Source: an uncultured Rhodobacter sp.
Lineage (GTDB): Bacteria; Pseudomonadota; Alphaproteobacteria; Rhodobacterales; Rhodobacteraceae
Direction: 5' to 3'
DNA length: 64,000 nt
NCBI GenBank assembly: GCA_945952585.1
Contig: CAMFII010000009.1
Location: 153,881-217,880 of the forward strand
The first letter of the stretch is position 1; the number at the start of each line of letters is the position of its first letter. The notes beneath the pieces are model-generated. The model was not told where the DNA came from. It worked only from the letters and a program-made list of their open reading frames with translations, and made no database searches. A program made the translations under genes and the position numbers. This document shows positions 35,920 to 46,886 of the stretch, piece by piece.

Positions 35920-36390
35920 TTGGGCGCGGTCTTCTTCTACCACCTGACGCGCAACCCGGTCGAACAGGCGCTGCCGCAGATCATCGCGCGGTCGCTTTCC
36001 AACGGCTGGCGGGTAGCAGTGCGGGGCACCGACCGGGCGCGGCTCGAATGGCTCGACGAGAAGCTCTGGCTGGGGTCCGACGAGGATTTCCTGCCGCATG
36101 GCCTGTCAGGCGGCCCGCATGACGTTGACCAGCCGGTGTTGCTGACCGAGCGGCCCGGCCTGCCGAACGGCGCCCGCTGCCTGATCGCCATCGACGGCGC
36201 GGCGGTGGACCCGGCCGAGGCCGCGGGCCTCGACCGAGCCTGCCTGCTGTTCGACGGCGCCGACCCGGTCGCGCTCGAGGCGGCGCGGGGGCAGTGGCGG
36301 GCCGTGGTGGCGGCAGGGCTTAGCGCACAGTACTGGTCGGACGAGTCCGGCCGGTGGGAAAAGAAACAGGAGCGGGCGGCGGGCAGCTAG
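35920..36390 (+). CDS. holC: DNA polymerase III subunit chi
   Basis: 156 residues, starting with TTG at 35920, 7 bp after pepA, with GAGGGA upstream. FYHLTRNPVEQALPQIIARSL, DEKLWLGSDEDFLPHG and the QPVLLT strand fit HolC, which links the clamp loader to SSB. The pepA-holC order is common in proteobacteria. Confidence 0.92.
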   Translation: MGAVFFYHLTRNPVEQALPQIIARSLSNGWRVAVRGTDRARLEWLDEKLWLGSDEDFLPHGLSGGPHDVDQPVLLTERPGLPNGARCLIAIDGAAVDPAEAAGLDRACLLFDGADPVALEAARGQWRAVVAAGLSAQYWSDESGRWEKKQERAAGS

Positions 36391-36391
36391 G

Positions 36392-37064
36392 TCAGGTAGC
36401 GCCGTCTTCGTCCTGCCCGCCGATCTGCCGGAGGAGCTTTTCGTTCCAGTACGGTGTCCAGCAGACCAGCACCTTTCCAGTGCCGCGGAACACCCGAAGG
36501 CGGCTTTGCCCCGAGATGAAGCTGCGGAAGAACCCGGCCGGGCGTTCCGAGCGGAAGCTGAGCCCTTCGGTCCGGCCAAGCACCAGCCGCCCCTGCACCC
36601 GCATCTCGGCCCCGGCAATCTCGACGATCTCGACCGGACCCGGGGTGTTGATTGCGGCCCGACCATGACCTGCGAGCAGGGTCTTCCAGTTGAAAAAACC
36701 GTCCCCCGCCCAGAGCGAGGCGAAGAAGGGATCGCGTGTCAGCCCCAGTTTCACCGACCCCTCACAGGCCCAGAACACGCCGGGTTCAAGAATCCAGCGT
36801 TCGCCATCTGATACGTCGAGCAGATGGTAGCCGCCGGTCGAGGGCTGCAGCAGAATTTCGCCCGTGCCTTCATAATAGGGGCGGATGGTTCCTTCGGGGA
36901 TGAACAGGCTGCGCCAGAGATCGCTCACCGGGCAAACGGGGGATCAGGCGGATCTTGCCACGAAGGTTGGACATCGCCCCCTTGCGGGCACGCACCATTT
37001 CATCGGCGATTTCGATGCGCACCTGGCGCATCCCTTCAACATCCCGGATCGAGAATTCGGCCAT
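36392..37064 (-). pseudogene. AIM24 family gene interrupted by a 2-nt deletion
   Basis: The first frame (ATG 37064) gives AEFSIRDVEGMRQVRIEI...GKIRLIPRLPG, the usual AIM24 start, and then leaves the family sequence at about 36927. The family sequence continues one frame over as SDLWRSLFIPEGTIRPYYEG...to 36392. The junction reads CCCGGTGAGCGAT; restoring a GT (GGTGTGAGC) would rejoin them into a 224-residue protein of normal family length. The second part also has a GTG start at 36928, so it could still be made alone as a 178-residue protein. Either a true frameshift or a sequence error. It follows the DUF4239 gene by 16 bp. Confidence 0.8.
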
Positions 37065-37080
37065 CTGATGCGCTCCAGCC

Positions 37081-37881
37081 TCAACCGTTCGATTCGTCCC
37101 AGACCATCGTCTTCTGCCAGAGCAGAACGAAGGGATCGGGCTGAAGGCCCGCAGGGCCGCGCAGCGGCCGATCGAGCACGATAATGACGAACAGGATCAC
37201 GCCAAGGAAGAACGCCGTGATCGACCCAAGAACGAACTGCTGCAATGTGCGCATGCGGAGCAGCACGATCAGCAGGATGTTGACCGCCGCTCCGACCAGA
37301 ACCGCATACCAAAGCACCCCAGGAATACCGGTGATGGTCCCACCAAGGCGAACCTGCCGCGCCTCGACGAAGCGCTGAAATCCCGAAAGGACCTCGGCAT
37401 GCAGAATCTCTTGGCCCTTGGTCTGTGGCTCGAACCGACCAAGCTTGTTTCGGATCGCCGCGACCCGGTTCACGCCGCCATTGAGCACCCCGCCTTTGCG
37501 ATGGGCCGGCCAATCGCTGTTGATGGTGAACAGCGCATAGTCGCGCATCATGCCGCGCACATCGCTGCGCAGCGGCTCGGGATAAGAGTCCATGGAGGTG
37601 TAGAGCGCCCCCAGCATCGAGGCCTCATCCTGGATGCCCGAGCGTATGCGCTCGTTGTTCTGGTAGGCCGCCACCGTGAGCAAACCAAGGAGAAGGCCGT
37701 AAAACAGGCTGAAGCCCGCCGTGACGTATGAAACATTCTGGTTGAAATCCGGTCCGGTCCCCATAAGGAGCCGCAGGATCGGCTTTATGATGACGACACC
37801 GACCAACACCGAGCCCACGATCAGGAGTGTGATCGTAAGCGCAAGCTGACCCGGGTCCATATCGTAGATGAAGTCCGGCAT
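37081..37881 (-). CDS. DUF4239-like (bestrophin-like) membrane protein
   Basis: 266 residues from ATG 37881. Four hydrophobic segments: about 12-38 (LALTITLLIVGSVLVGVVII), 50-72, 182-205 and 211-233, with a ~105-residue soluble helical region in the middle (MLGALYTSMDSYPEPLRSDVRGMMRDY). This layout is that of DUF4239 proteins, which resemble bestrophin-like channels. Transport activity is unproven. Divergent from the TAXI gene. Confidence 0.75.
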   Translation of the reverse strand: MPDFIYDMDPGQLALTITLLIVGSVLVGVVIIKPILRLLMGTGPDFNQNVSYVTAGFSLFYGLLLGLLTVAAYQNNERIRSGIQDEASMLGALYTSMDSYPEPLRSDVRGMMRDYALFTINSDWPAHRKGGVLNGGVNRVAAIRNKLGRFEPQTKGQEILHAEVLSGFQRFVEARQVRLGGTITGIPGVLWYAVLVGAAVNILLIVLLRMRTLQQFVLGSITAFFLGVILFVIIVLDRPLRGPAGLQPDPFVLLWQKTMVWDESNG

Positions 37882-38012
37882 CGCTTGTTGCCCCCTGCAG
37901 CGTCTATCCCGGAACCTGCGCAGAAGAATGACGGGCGCTCTCGACTCAGGCAACTGGCCAGAAGAGGTTTTGACGGCTATTTTTGCATCAAGCGGGAACT
38001 GTGGGGGCAGGG

Positions 38013-38969
38013 ATGAGAGCGGCGGCGGTGTTCTGTGTGATGGGGCTGGCTGGCTCCGGTGCCTTCGCGCAAGAAATGCCCTTCTTCTCGGTAGGGTCGG
38101 GCGATGTCTCGGGCGGCTATTATGCCGTTGCATCCGCGATCTGCGATCTTGTGAACCGTGTCGAACTCGGGGCGATGCGCTGCAGCCCCGATCCGACGAC
38201 GGGATCGGTCTACAATCTTGACGCGCTGCGCCAGGGCGAACTCGACCTGGCCCTGGTCCAGTCCGACCTGCAGGCCCAGGCCCTGAGCGGCACCGGCCGC
38301 TTCGCAACCAAGGGCCCCGTTCCCGGTCTGCGCAGCGTCATGGGGCTTTACCCCGAAACCATGACCATTCTGGTCCAGACCGATGCCGGCGTCAGGGATG
38401 TGATGGACCTGGCGGGCAAGCGCGTGGATGTCGGTCATCCCTCTTCTGGCCGCAGGGCAACGGTCGAGCGGATGCTGTCGTCGATCGGTCTGAGCGAGGA
38501 TCAGTTCTCGGAACTGGCGGAACTGCCGACCAGCACCGCGATCAACGCGATCTGTGACGGGGCAATCGATGCAACTTTCATCGTTGTCGGTCACCCGAAT
38601 GACGCGATTGGAACCGCCTTGAATAGCTGCCCGATCACGGTTCTGCCGCTGTCCGCCGATGAAATCACCTCGGTTATAGGGACAGGGAAGGACCTCACTG
38701 CCGCGACCATCCCGATGTCAGACTATCGGCCCGGGGCGCCGGCGCAACCGAGCTTTTCCGTGACCGCGACGATGGTTGCGCGGGCAGACACGCCGCCGGA
38801 GGTTGTCGATTCCATCGTGAGCGACGTCTTGCAGGCGCTTCCGGAGCTCGGACGGCGTGCGCCAGTTCTGGCCGGGCTCGACCCGCGAAAAATGGCGACA
38901 GACGGTCTGACAGCGCCGCTTCATCCGGGGGCCGATATTGCCTTTGCCCGAGTCCTGAACGCGCCCTAG
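38013..38969 (+). CDS. TAXI-family TRAP transporter solute-binding protein
   Basis: 318 residues from ATG 38013, with a signal peptide (AAAVFCVMGLAGSGAFAQ). FSVGSGDVSGGYYAVASAIC, the STGSVYNLDALRQGELDLALVQSD type segment and DLAGKRVDVGHPSSGRRATV match the TAXI group, periplasmic binding proteins of TRAP systems. No TRAP permease gene is nearby, so its partner is elsewhere or it has another role. Ligand unknown. Its 3' end overlaps the convergent protease gene by 4 bp. Confidence 0.88.
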   Translation: MRAAAVFCVMGLAGSGAFAQEMPFFSVGSGDVSGGYYAVASAICDLVNRVELGAMRCSPDPTTGSVYNLDALRQGELDLALVQSDLQAQALSGTGRFATKGPVPGLRSVMGLYPETMTILVQTDAGVRDVMDLAGKRVDVGHPSSGRRATVERMLSSIGLSEDQFSELAELPTSTAINAICDGAIDATFIVVGHPNDAIGTALNSCPITVLPLSADEITSVIGTGKDLTAATIPMSDYRPGAPAQPSFSVTATMVARADTPPEVVDSIVSDVLQALPELGRRAPVLAGLDPRKMATDGLTAPLHPGADIAFARVLNAP

Positions 38970-39538
38970 CGTGTCAACACCATCTTCCGCCCGTCGATCT
39001 CCATCTTGAAGCCATGGAGGTAATCCATGCCGAGGAGCGAGCCGTCCATCTCGCCCTGGTTGACCCAGGCGGGCTGGTTCTTGTCGGTCCAGGGGCCGAG
39101 CGTCAGGCTGTCGAGCTTGACCCGCGCGGTCGAGACGGTGCCATTCGCCGTCTGCGCCTGGCCGATATAGACCAGCGCGGAGGGATCGATCCCGACCCGT
39201 CGCGCGTCCTTCTGAGACAGGACGATGTTCGACGCCCCGGTATCGACGAGGAAATCCACCGACCGGCCGTTGACCTCGACCGGCAGGTAGAAATGTCCGT
39301 CGGGGGCGCGGGTGATCTCGACCCGGCCATCCTGCACGAAGGCCTGGTGTGGGAGGTCGCGGCGCATGTCGGTCCAGAGGCCATAGCCGGCGGCGACGCC
39401 GACAAAGATCAGACCCCAGGCCATGAAGTTGCGCAGGGCCGCGCCCAGCCGTCCGCGATACTCGACCAGGACCCAGCCGCTGACCGCCGCCAGCAGCACG
39501 CCGAGGTAGACCAGCCGCATCAGATCGTTGCTGTCCAT
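38966..39538 (-). CDS. Membrane-anchored retropepsin-like aspartic protease (TIGR02281)
   Basis: 190 residues from ATG 39538. Two N-terminal membrane segments (about 6-26 and 36-52), then a single aspartic-protease domain with the catalytic FLVDTGASNIVLS motif (~95-107) and the closing DGSLLGMDYLHGF segment. These clan AA proteins act as dimers in the periplasm in characterised relatives such as SpPerP/RC1339-type enzymes. Substrate unknown. Confidence 0.9.
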   Translation of the reverse strand: MDSNDLMRLVYLGVLLAAVSGWVLVEYRGRLGAALRNFMAWGLIFVGVAAGYGLWTDMRRDLPHQAFVQDGRVEITRAPDGHFYLPVEVNGRSVDFLVDTGASNIVLSQKDARRVGIDPSALVYIGQAQTANGTVSTARVKLDSLTLGPWTDKNQPAWVNQGEMDGSLLGMDYLHGFKMEIDGRKMVLTR

Positions 39539-39595
39539 CCGAACTCCCTTCGTCTTCGCGGATGTAGGTACCGCGCCGACGCTTCGCAATCGCCG

Positions 39596-40219
39596 TCAGG
39601 AGGTCAGAAGGCCGGTGCCGACGATCCCGTCGATCACGAACTGGACAGAGAGGGCGGCCAGCAGCATCCCCAGAAGCCGGGTGATGACCATGGTCCCGGT
39701 GCGGCCAAGCGCCCGCTCGATAGGGCCCGCGACCTGGAACAGCAGGAAGACAATGGCGATCACCGCCAGCGCTTCGAGAAAGACGAGACCCGTGCCGGTC
39801 CAGCCCGGCCCGGACTTGCCGACGAGGAGGATCATCGAGGCCAGCGCACCGGGACCGGCGATCAGCGGCATGGCGAGGGGGAAGACCGAGGGGTCATGCG
39901 CCGGATCGGCATGTTGGCCCTCGCGCCGCTGTGTGCGCCGTTCGAACAGCATGTCGAGCGCAGTCAGGAACAGAAGGATCCCGCCGGCGATGCGGAAGGC
40001 GGGCATCGAGATTCCGATGAAGGTCAGGAGTTTCTCACCAAGCAGCCCGAAGACGATCAGCAGCGCCGCCGCGATGGTGCAGGCCCGCCGCCCGACCGCC
40101 CGACGCTGTTCTGGCGCCATACCTTGCGTCAGGGCGATGAACAGCGGGATCAGGCCAAGGGGGTCGATGACCACGAAGAGCGTCACGAAACTCGTGATCA
40201 GGAACCCCGTGTCGATCAC
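39596..40219 (-). CDS. MarC family integral membrane protein
   Basis: 207 residues with six hydrophobic segments and the typical start LITSFVTLFVVIDPLGLIPLF and MPLIAGPGALASMILL. The family, once linked to antibiotic resistance through E. coli marC, has no established substrate. Overlaps the ABC-F gene by 4 bp and is downstream of it. Confidence 0.92.
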   Translation of the reverse strand: MIDTGFLITSFVTLFVVIDPLGLIPLFIALTQGMAPEQRRAVGRRACTIAAALLIVFGLLGEKLLTFIGISMPAFRIAGGILLFLTALDMLFERRTQRREGQHADPAHDPSVFPLAMPLIAGPGALASMILLVGKSGPGWTGTGLVFLEALAVIAIVFLLFQVAGPIERALGRTGTMVITRLLGMLLAALSVQFVIDGIVGTGLLTS

Positions 40220-42063
40220 CCGCCCGCCTCCTCAAGCCGTTCCTGCGCGGTGAGCCACAGCGCCTCGGCGCGGTCGAGCCCCTCCATCACCTCGGCATAC
40301 TTCTTCTGCCAGGTTTCAAGTTCGCCGATCCGCGCCTGTTCGTAAAGCTCTGGGTCAGCGAGCTTTTTCGCCAGCTTGTCGCGCATGTCGTTCAGCTTTG
40401 CGACGCGATCCTCGCTTTTGCGGACCTCGGCCTTGAGCGCGAGGATCTCGTCGCGGCTGGCCTTCTTCGGCTTCTCGGCGGGCGCTTTCGGCTTTTCCGG
40501 CTCGTCGCCGGCGAGAAGCATCCGGCGATAATCCTCCAGATCGCCCTCGTAGGGCGCGACCGCGCCGCCCTTCACCAGCCACAGCCGGTCGGCGACGAGG
40601 CCCAGAAGGTGCATGTCGTGGCTCACCAGCACCACGGCGCCGGTATATTCGGTCAGCGCCTCGACCAGCGCCTCGCGGCTTTCGATGTCGAGGTGGTTGG
40701 TCGGCTCGTCAAGGATCAGGAGATGCGGCGCGTCGATCGTGGCCAGCAGCAGCGACAGCCGCGCCTTCTGGCCGCCCGACAGCCGCGCGACGACGGTATC
40801 CGCCTGATCCGCCATCAGGCCAAAGCCCGCCAGCCGGGCGCGCAGCTTCGGCTGCCCCTCGGTCGGCCGGACCCGCATGATGTGCTGGAGCGGGGTTTCG
40901 TCCAGATGCAGCTCGTCCACCTGGTGCTGGGCGAAGTAGCCGACCCGCAGCTTGGACGAGGTCGTCATCCGCCCTTCGCTGGCCTGGAGCTTGCCCGCGA
41001 GCAGCTTCGAAAGGGTCGACTTGCCCTCGCCGTTCCGGCCGAGAAGCGCGATCCGGTCGTCCTGGTCGATCCGCAGCGACAGCTTGCGAAGCACGGGCTT
41101 GCCGCCATAGCCGACCGCAGCGCCGTCGAGGTTGACGATCGGCGGTGAGAGCTCTTCTGGCTCGGGGAAGGTGAAGACCTGTTTCTTCGCCTCCTCCGGC
41201 GGGGTGATCGGCTGGAGTTTCTCCAGCATCTTCACCCGGCTTTGCGCCTGAACAGCCTTCGACGCCTTTGCCTTGAACCGGTCCACGAAGCTTTGCAGGT
41301 GCGCCCGCCGCGCCTCCTGCTTCTTCGCTTCCGCCGTCATCACCGCGATCCGCTCGGCGCGCTGGCGGGCGAACTGGTCGTAGGGGCCGGTCCAGTAGGT
41401 CAGCTTCTTCGCGTCGAGATGCAGGATGCCCTGCACGGCGCGGTTCAGAAGGCCGCGGTCATGGCTGATGATGATGACGGTGTGCGGGTATTTCTGGAGG
41501 TAGTTTTCCAGCCACAGCGCGCCTTCGAGATCGAGGTAGTTGGTCGGCTCGTCGAGCAGCAGCAGGTCCGGCTGGGCGAAGAGCACCCCAGCCAGCGCCA
41601 CGCGCATCCGCCAGCCGCCGGAGAAATCCGAACAGGGTCGCAGCTGTTCCTCGGGCTCGAAACCGAGGCCCCTCAGGATCGCGCTGGCCCGGCCCTCGGC
41701 CGACCAGGCGTCGATATCGGCCAGCCGGTGCTGGATGTCTGCGATGCGGTGCGGGTCGGTCGCATGTTCCGCCTCGGCCATCAGCTCGGCCCGTTCGGTA
41801 TCGGCCGCCAGCACGGTGTCGAGGAGCGAGGTCGAGGAGGAGGGCACTTCCTGCGCGACGCCGCCGATCTTGGCGCGCGAGGGCAGGGTGATCGAGCCGC
41901 CCTCCAGCGCGAGGTCGCCCTTGATGAGCCGGAAGAGCGTCGTCTTGCCCGCGCCGTTGCGCCCGACGAGGCCCACCTTGTGGCCGGTCGGAATGGTGGC
42001 CGAGGCGCCCTCGAACAGGGGGCGGCCTTCGACGGAATAGGTGATGTCCTCGATCTTCAGCAT
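40216..42063 (-). CDS. ABC-F family ATPase (Uup/YheS-like)
   Basis: 615 residues from ATG 42063. Two ABC domains: Walker [15 protein letters not shown] (~30) and [15 protein letters not shown] (~345); signatures DFSGGWRMR and [11 protein letters not shown]; both with [19 protein letters not shown] charged linker of ~80 residues joins them and a coiled-coil C-terminal domain (~535-615) follows. No membrane domain; ABC-F proteins act on the ribosome or DNA. Divergent from ndk. Confidence 0.93.
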   Translation of the reverse strand: MLKIEDITYSVEGRPLFEGASATIPTGHKVGLVGRNGAGKTTLFRLIKGDLALEGGSITLPSRAKIGGVAQEVPSSSTSLLDTVLAADTERAELMAEAEHATDPHRIADIQHRLADIDAWSAEGRASAILRGLGFEPEEQLRPCSDFSGGWRMRVALAGVLFAQPDLLLLDEPTNYLDLEGALWLENYLQKYPHTVIIISHDRGLLNRAVQGILHLDAKKLTYWTGPYDQFARQRAERIAVMTAEAKKQEARRAHLQSFVDRFKAKASKAVQAQSRVKMLEKLQPITPPEEAKKQVFTFPEPEELSPPIVNLDGAAVGYGGKPVLRKLSLRIDQDDRIALLGRNGEGKSTLSKLLAGKLQASEGRMTTSSKLRVGYFAQHQVDELHLDETPLQHIMRVRPTEGQPKLRARLAGFGLMADQADTVVARLSGGQKARLSLLLATIDAPHLLILDEPTNHLDIESREALVEALTEYTGAVVLVSHDMHLLGLVADRLWLVKGGAVAPYEGDLEDYRRMLLAGDEPEKPKAPAEKPKKASRDEILALKAEVRKSEDRVAKLNDMRDKLAKKLADPELYEQARIGELETWQKKYAEVMEGLDRAEALWLTAQERLEEAGG

Positions 42064-42203
42064 GGGATGCGTCCTGCCCCAAGGGGGATGCGGCGTCAAC
42101 CGGCGCTCCCGGCTTTTCAAGGCGAAAGGCGCGTGATAGCAGGGCGCGGCAATCACGAGGGGCGGGCAGGGGCCTGCCTCGACATTTCCGGAAAGTGACC
42201 CTC

Positions 42204-42626
42204 ATGGCCATCGAACGCACCCTGTCGATCATCAAGCCCGACGCCACCCGCCGCAACCTGACCGGCAAGATCAATGCCAAGTTCGAGGAAGCCGGCCTGC
42301 GCATCGTCGCGCAGAAGCGCATCCACCTGTCGCTCGCCCAGGCGCAGAAGTTCTACGAGGTCCACAAGGACCGTCCGTTCTTCGGCGAACTGACCGAGTT
42401 CATGGCCTCCGAGCCGGTCGTGGTGCAGGTGCTGCAGGGCGAAGGCGCGATCGCGAAGAACCGCGAAGTCATGGGCGCGACCAACCCGGCCAATGCCGCC
42501 GACGGCACCATCCGCAAGGAATTCGCCCTTTCGGTCGGCGAGAACTCGGTCCACGGCTCGGACGCGCCGGAAACCGCCGCTGTCGAGATCGCCTATTTCT
42601 TCTCGGGCCTCGAGCTGGTCGGCTGA
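42204..42626 (+). CDS. ndk: Nucleoside diphosphate kinase
   Basis: 140 residues from ATG 42204. [20 protein letters not shown] at the N-terminus and [10 protein letters not shown] with the phosphorylated His (~117) are diagnostic. Balances NTP pools by phosphate transfer. Followed by a strong terminator. Confidence 0.97.
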   Translation: MAIERTLSIIKPDATRRNLTGKINAKFEEAGLRIVAQKRIHLSLAQAQKFYEVHKDRPFFGELTEFMASEPVVVQVLQGEGAIAKNREVMGATNPANAADGTIRKEFALSVGENSVHGSDAPETAAVEIAYFFSGLELVG

Positions 42627-42633
42627 AGGCACG

Positions 42634-42708
42634 ATTTTTCTACGAAAAATCAAGGGGCCGCCCGTTCGGGCGGCCATTTTTCATTTCAGAATTTTCGCAG
42701 AAAATTCG
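42634..42708. terminator. Three consecutive hairpins between ndk and the convergent TfoX-like gene
   Basis: GATTTTTC-tac-GAAAAATC (42634-42652), then GGCCGCCC-gttc-GGGCGGCC followed by ATTTTT (42657-42682), then GAATTTTC-gca-GAAAATTC (42690-42708). The middle one is a canonical terminator for ndk; the two A/T-rich dyads flank it almost symmetrically. Confidence 0.8.
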
Positions 42709-43038
42709 TCATCGCCAGCGTTCAATCACGCCGATCGCGTTCAACGCCGCCTCGATTCCCGACCGGCTACCACCCATCTCAGCCTTGATCGCGTCAAAGC
42801 GGACCCGCAGCGCCTTCTTCTCTTCGCCCTGGCAGTCGTTCCAGGGCCGGCCCTGAAGGCCCATGACCAGCACATAATAGCCGATGAAGTGGGGTTGCGT
42901 CCCGGCGCGAAGCAGCCGGCGATAGGCCTCATCCGGTCCGAGCGCACGGATCTCCTCGGCCGAATGGATGCCGGCGCGCGCAAAGGCGGCCTCGCTCGCA
43001 GGCCCGAGATTGGGGATCGAGGATACGGGGGAAGGCAT
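42709..43038 (-). CDS. TfoX/Sxy C-terminal domain protein
   Basis: 109 residues. VSSIPNLGPASEAAFARAGI and SAEEIRALGPDEAYRRLLRAG form the helix-hairpin-helix-like TfoX C-terminal domain; the N-terminal TfoX domain is absent. Stand-alone versions are common in alphaproteobacteria with no assigned role; competence regulation should not be assumed. Confidence 0.85.
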   Translation of the reverse strand: MPSPVSSIPNLGPASEAAFARAGIHSAEEIRALGPDEAYRRLLRAGTQPHFIGYYVLVMGLQGRPWNDCQGEEKKALRVRFDAIKAEMGGSRSGIEAALNAIGVIERWR

Positions 43039-43094
43039 TCGTCACGCTCCGGTCTGGGCCGAACTATCGGCCGGACCGGGCGCGGGGACAACGC

Positions 43095-43229
43095 TCAGAT
43101 CGAGGCCCAGTCCTTGAAGATCGGCTTCTGCCCTTGCTGGGGCGAAGGTTGCGTGCTGGCGCCCATCTGGCTGGAGCCTTGCGGGTTCGAGCCTTGCTGA
43201 TGCGGGGCCGGGGTCGGTTTCTTTGCCAT
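43095..43229 (-). CDS. Small hydrophilic 44-residue protein, hypothetical
   Basis: ATG at 43229 (complement of CAT), TGA at 43095-43097. The product begins AKKPTPAPHQQG, is rich in Gln, Pro, Ser and Gly in the middle and ends QKPIFKDWASI. Codon choice follows the high-GC third-position pattern of neighbours. There is no strong ribosome site. Function unknown; reported because the reading frame looks protein-like and fills an otherwise empty gap. Confidence 0.45.
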   Translation of the reverse strand: MAKKPTPAPHQQGSNPQGSSQMGASTQPSPQQGQKPIFKDWASI

Positions 43230-43548
43230 CTCAGTCTATCCGTTTTCTCTTTTTCTTGGCGGAACCTTCCGCCTTATCAAAACTCGTCCTGCTCGTGCGC
43301 CCAGGTCCGCCGGGAAACCCGAGCCTTGCCGGAGAGCCCCCCGCCCCGGTCCTGGACGCCGGGCAATTATGCGCTCAACCGGATGATTTCAACTCAAGAT
43401 TCGTTCATAAGCCGACATTTGAAGCGGGATTTGCGACAAAGGTCACACAGCTGTCACCATCGCCGACCGGCGCGAAACAGAAGAAGAAGGCGTCCGCCTG
43501 CAGTCTGATTCGCCGCACCGGCAGCGCTGCGGCGCGGCGGAGGGCATG
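43230..43548. other. 319-bp region without a supportable gene
   Basis: Between the small 44-codon frame and the nsrR-like terminator. More A/T-rich around 43370-43450. I see no recognised RNA or repeat; it may hold the promoter of the 44-codon gene. Confidence 0.5.
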
Positions 43549-43579
43549 AAAAGACCCCGACCGCACCTTCGGCCGGGGT
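43549..43579 (-). terminator. Terminator after the NsrR-like gene
   Basis: Minus strand: ACCCCGGCCG-aaggtg-CGGTCGGGGT followed by CTTTTC, about 30 bp past the stop codon at 43609. Confidence 0.75.
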
Positions 43580-43608
43580 TTCCCGGTGTCTTGGGGTCTG
43601 TCGCCCGG

Positions 43609-44043
43609 TCAGGCTGCCTTGAGCAGATGCTCCAGCTCGCCATTGTTGCCGACCAGATCGGCCAGCGTCGATCTGTCGAGGCGCGCATAGAAGGCGTCCA
43701 TCGCCTCTTTCAGCACACAGGACAAACGGCAGGCGCCCTTCAAGGGGCACTCGCGTTCCGACCCCTGCCAGCAATCGGCGAAGGGCAGGGGTGCCTCGAA
43801 GCTGCGAAAGACCTGACCGACGGTGATCTCCCCCGCGGGGCGCCCCAAGGCCAATCCGCCGTGACGTCCGCGACGGGTCTTCAGATAGCCGTTGCGCGCC
43901 AGAAGATGGATTACCTGCGCCAGATGGTTCTCGGAGGCATCGCAGGTTGCCGAAATCTCGTGTCGTTGGACGATCCGACCTTCGTTGACCGCGCAGAACA
44001 TCAGTGTCCGCAAGGCCAGACTGGTTCGCATTGTGAGTCTCAT
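43609..44043 (-). CDS. nsrR: Rrf2-family regulator, NsrR-like
   Basis: 144 residues from ATG 44043; family members begin MRLTxxTxxALRxLMF, matched here. The winged helix (SENHLAQVIHLLARNGYLKTRRGRHGGLAL) is followed by a cysteine cluster CWQGSERECPLKGACRLSC, with the C-x7-C-x5-C spacing of the NsrR iron-sulfur ligands. NsrR represses nitric-oxide stress genes and is released by NO. Targets in this window are not evident. It is divergent from the glycogen operon. Confidence 0.85.
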   Translation of the reverse strand: MRLTMRTSLALRTLMFCAVNEGRIVQRHEISATCDASENHLAQVIHLLARNGYLKTRRGRHGGLALGRPAGEITVGQVFRSFEAPLPFADCWQGSERECPLKGACRLSCVLKEAMDAFYARLDRSTLADLVGNNGELEHLLKAA

Positions 44044-44106
44044 GGCACTAATCCCTCGACAGGAAATCCCGCAAATGAAGAATAGCAATATGTCGAATGC
44101 CACGAT

Positions 44107-44120
44107 TTGATGCAGATCAT
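44107..44120. promoter_or_regulatory. FNR/FnrL-like site TTGAT-GCAG-ATCAT
   Basis: Matches the FNR consensus TTGAT-N4-ATCAA with one change in the last base. It lies between the divergent nsrR-like gene (start 44043) and glgP (start 44447), about 64 bp from the former, so oxygen control of nsrR is the simplest reading. The remaining gap (44121-44446) holds no gene. Confidence 0.5.
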
Positions 44121-44446
44121 GCGGAAGGGGGCAGTGCAGCTTTGTGCCGGAAGCCATGCGAAACCTGTCCAAAGCTCTGCCCGGGTTGCAAATATCGGCG
44201 ATCGTCCACCAGGACCGCTCGAATTTGTTGATTATTTGTCAGGCATGTGGGCAAATGCCCATCACATCACTCTGGTTTGTGGCCCCAGACCGAGTCGAGA
44301 ACCGAAAGGCAGACCGATGAGACAGGGTAGCCACGCCCCCCTTCAGGCTTGCAAAAAGCGCAAGACTGTCAAAGCATTGGTTCCGGTTGCCGATACGGCC
44401 GCCGATCTGCTCTGATCCGTTTGACCCAGATCCAGGAACCGACGCC

Positions 44447-46840
<2,394 letters not shown>

Positions 46841-46886
46841 ACAGGGCGAAAGACCACCGGCCGGCTTGAGAGGAGGGGAGGACTCG

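Noticed and set aside
36869..36928. Programmed frameshift in the AIM24 gene
   Set aside because: No slippery heptamer or following pseudoknot is visible at the junction; a 2-nt loss explains it more simply.
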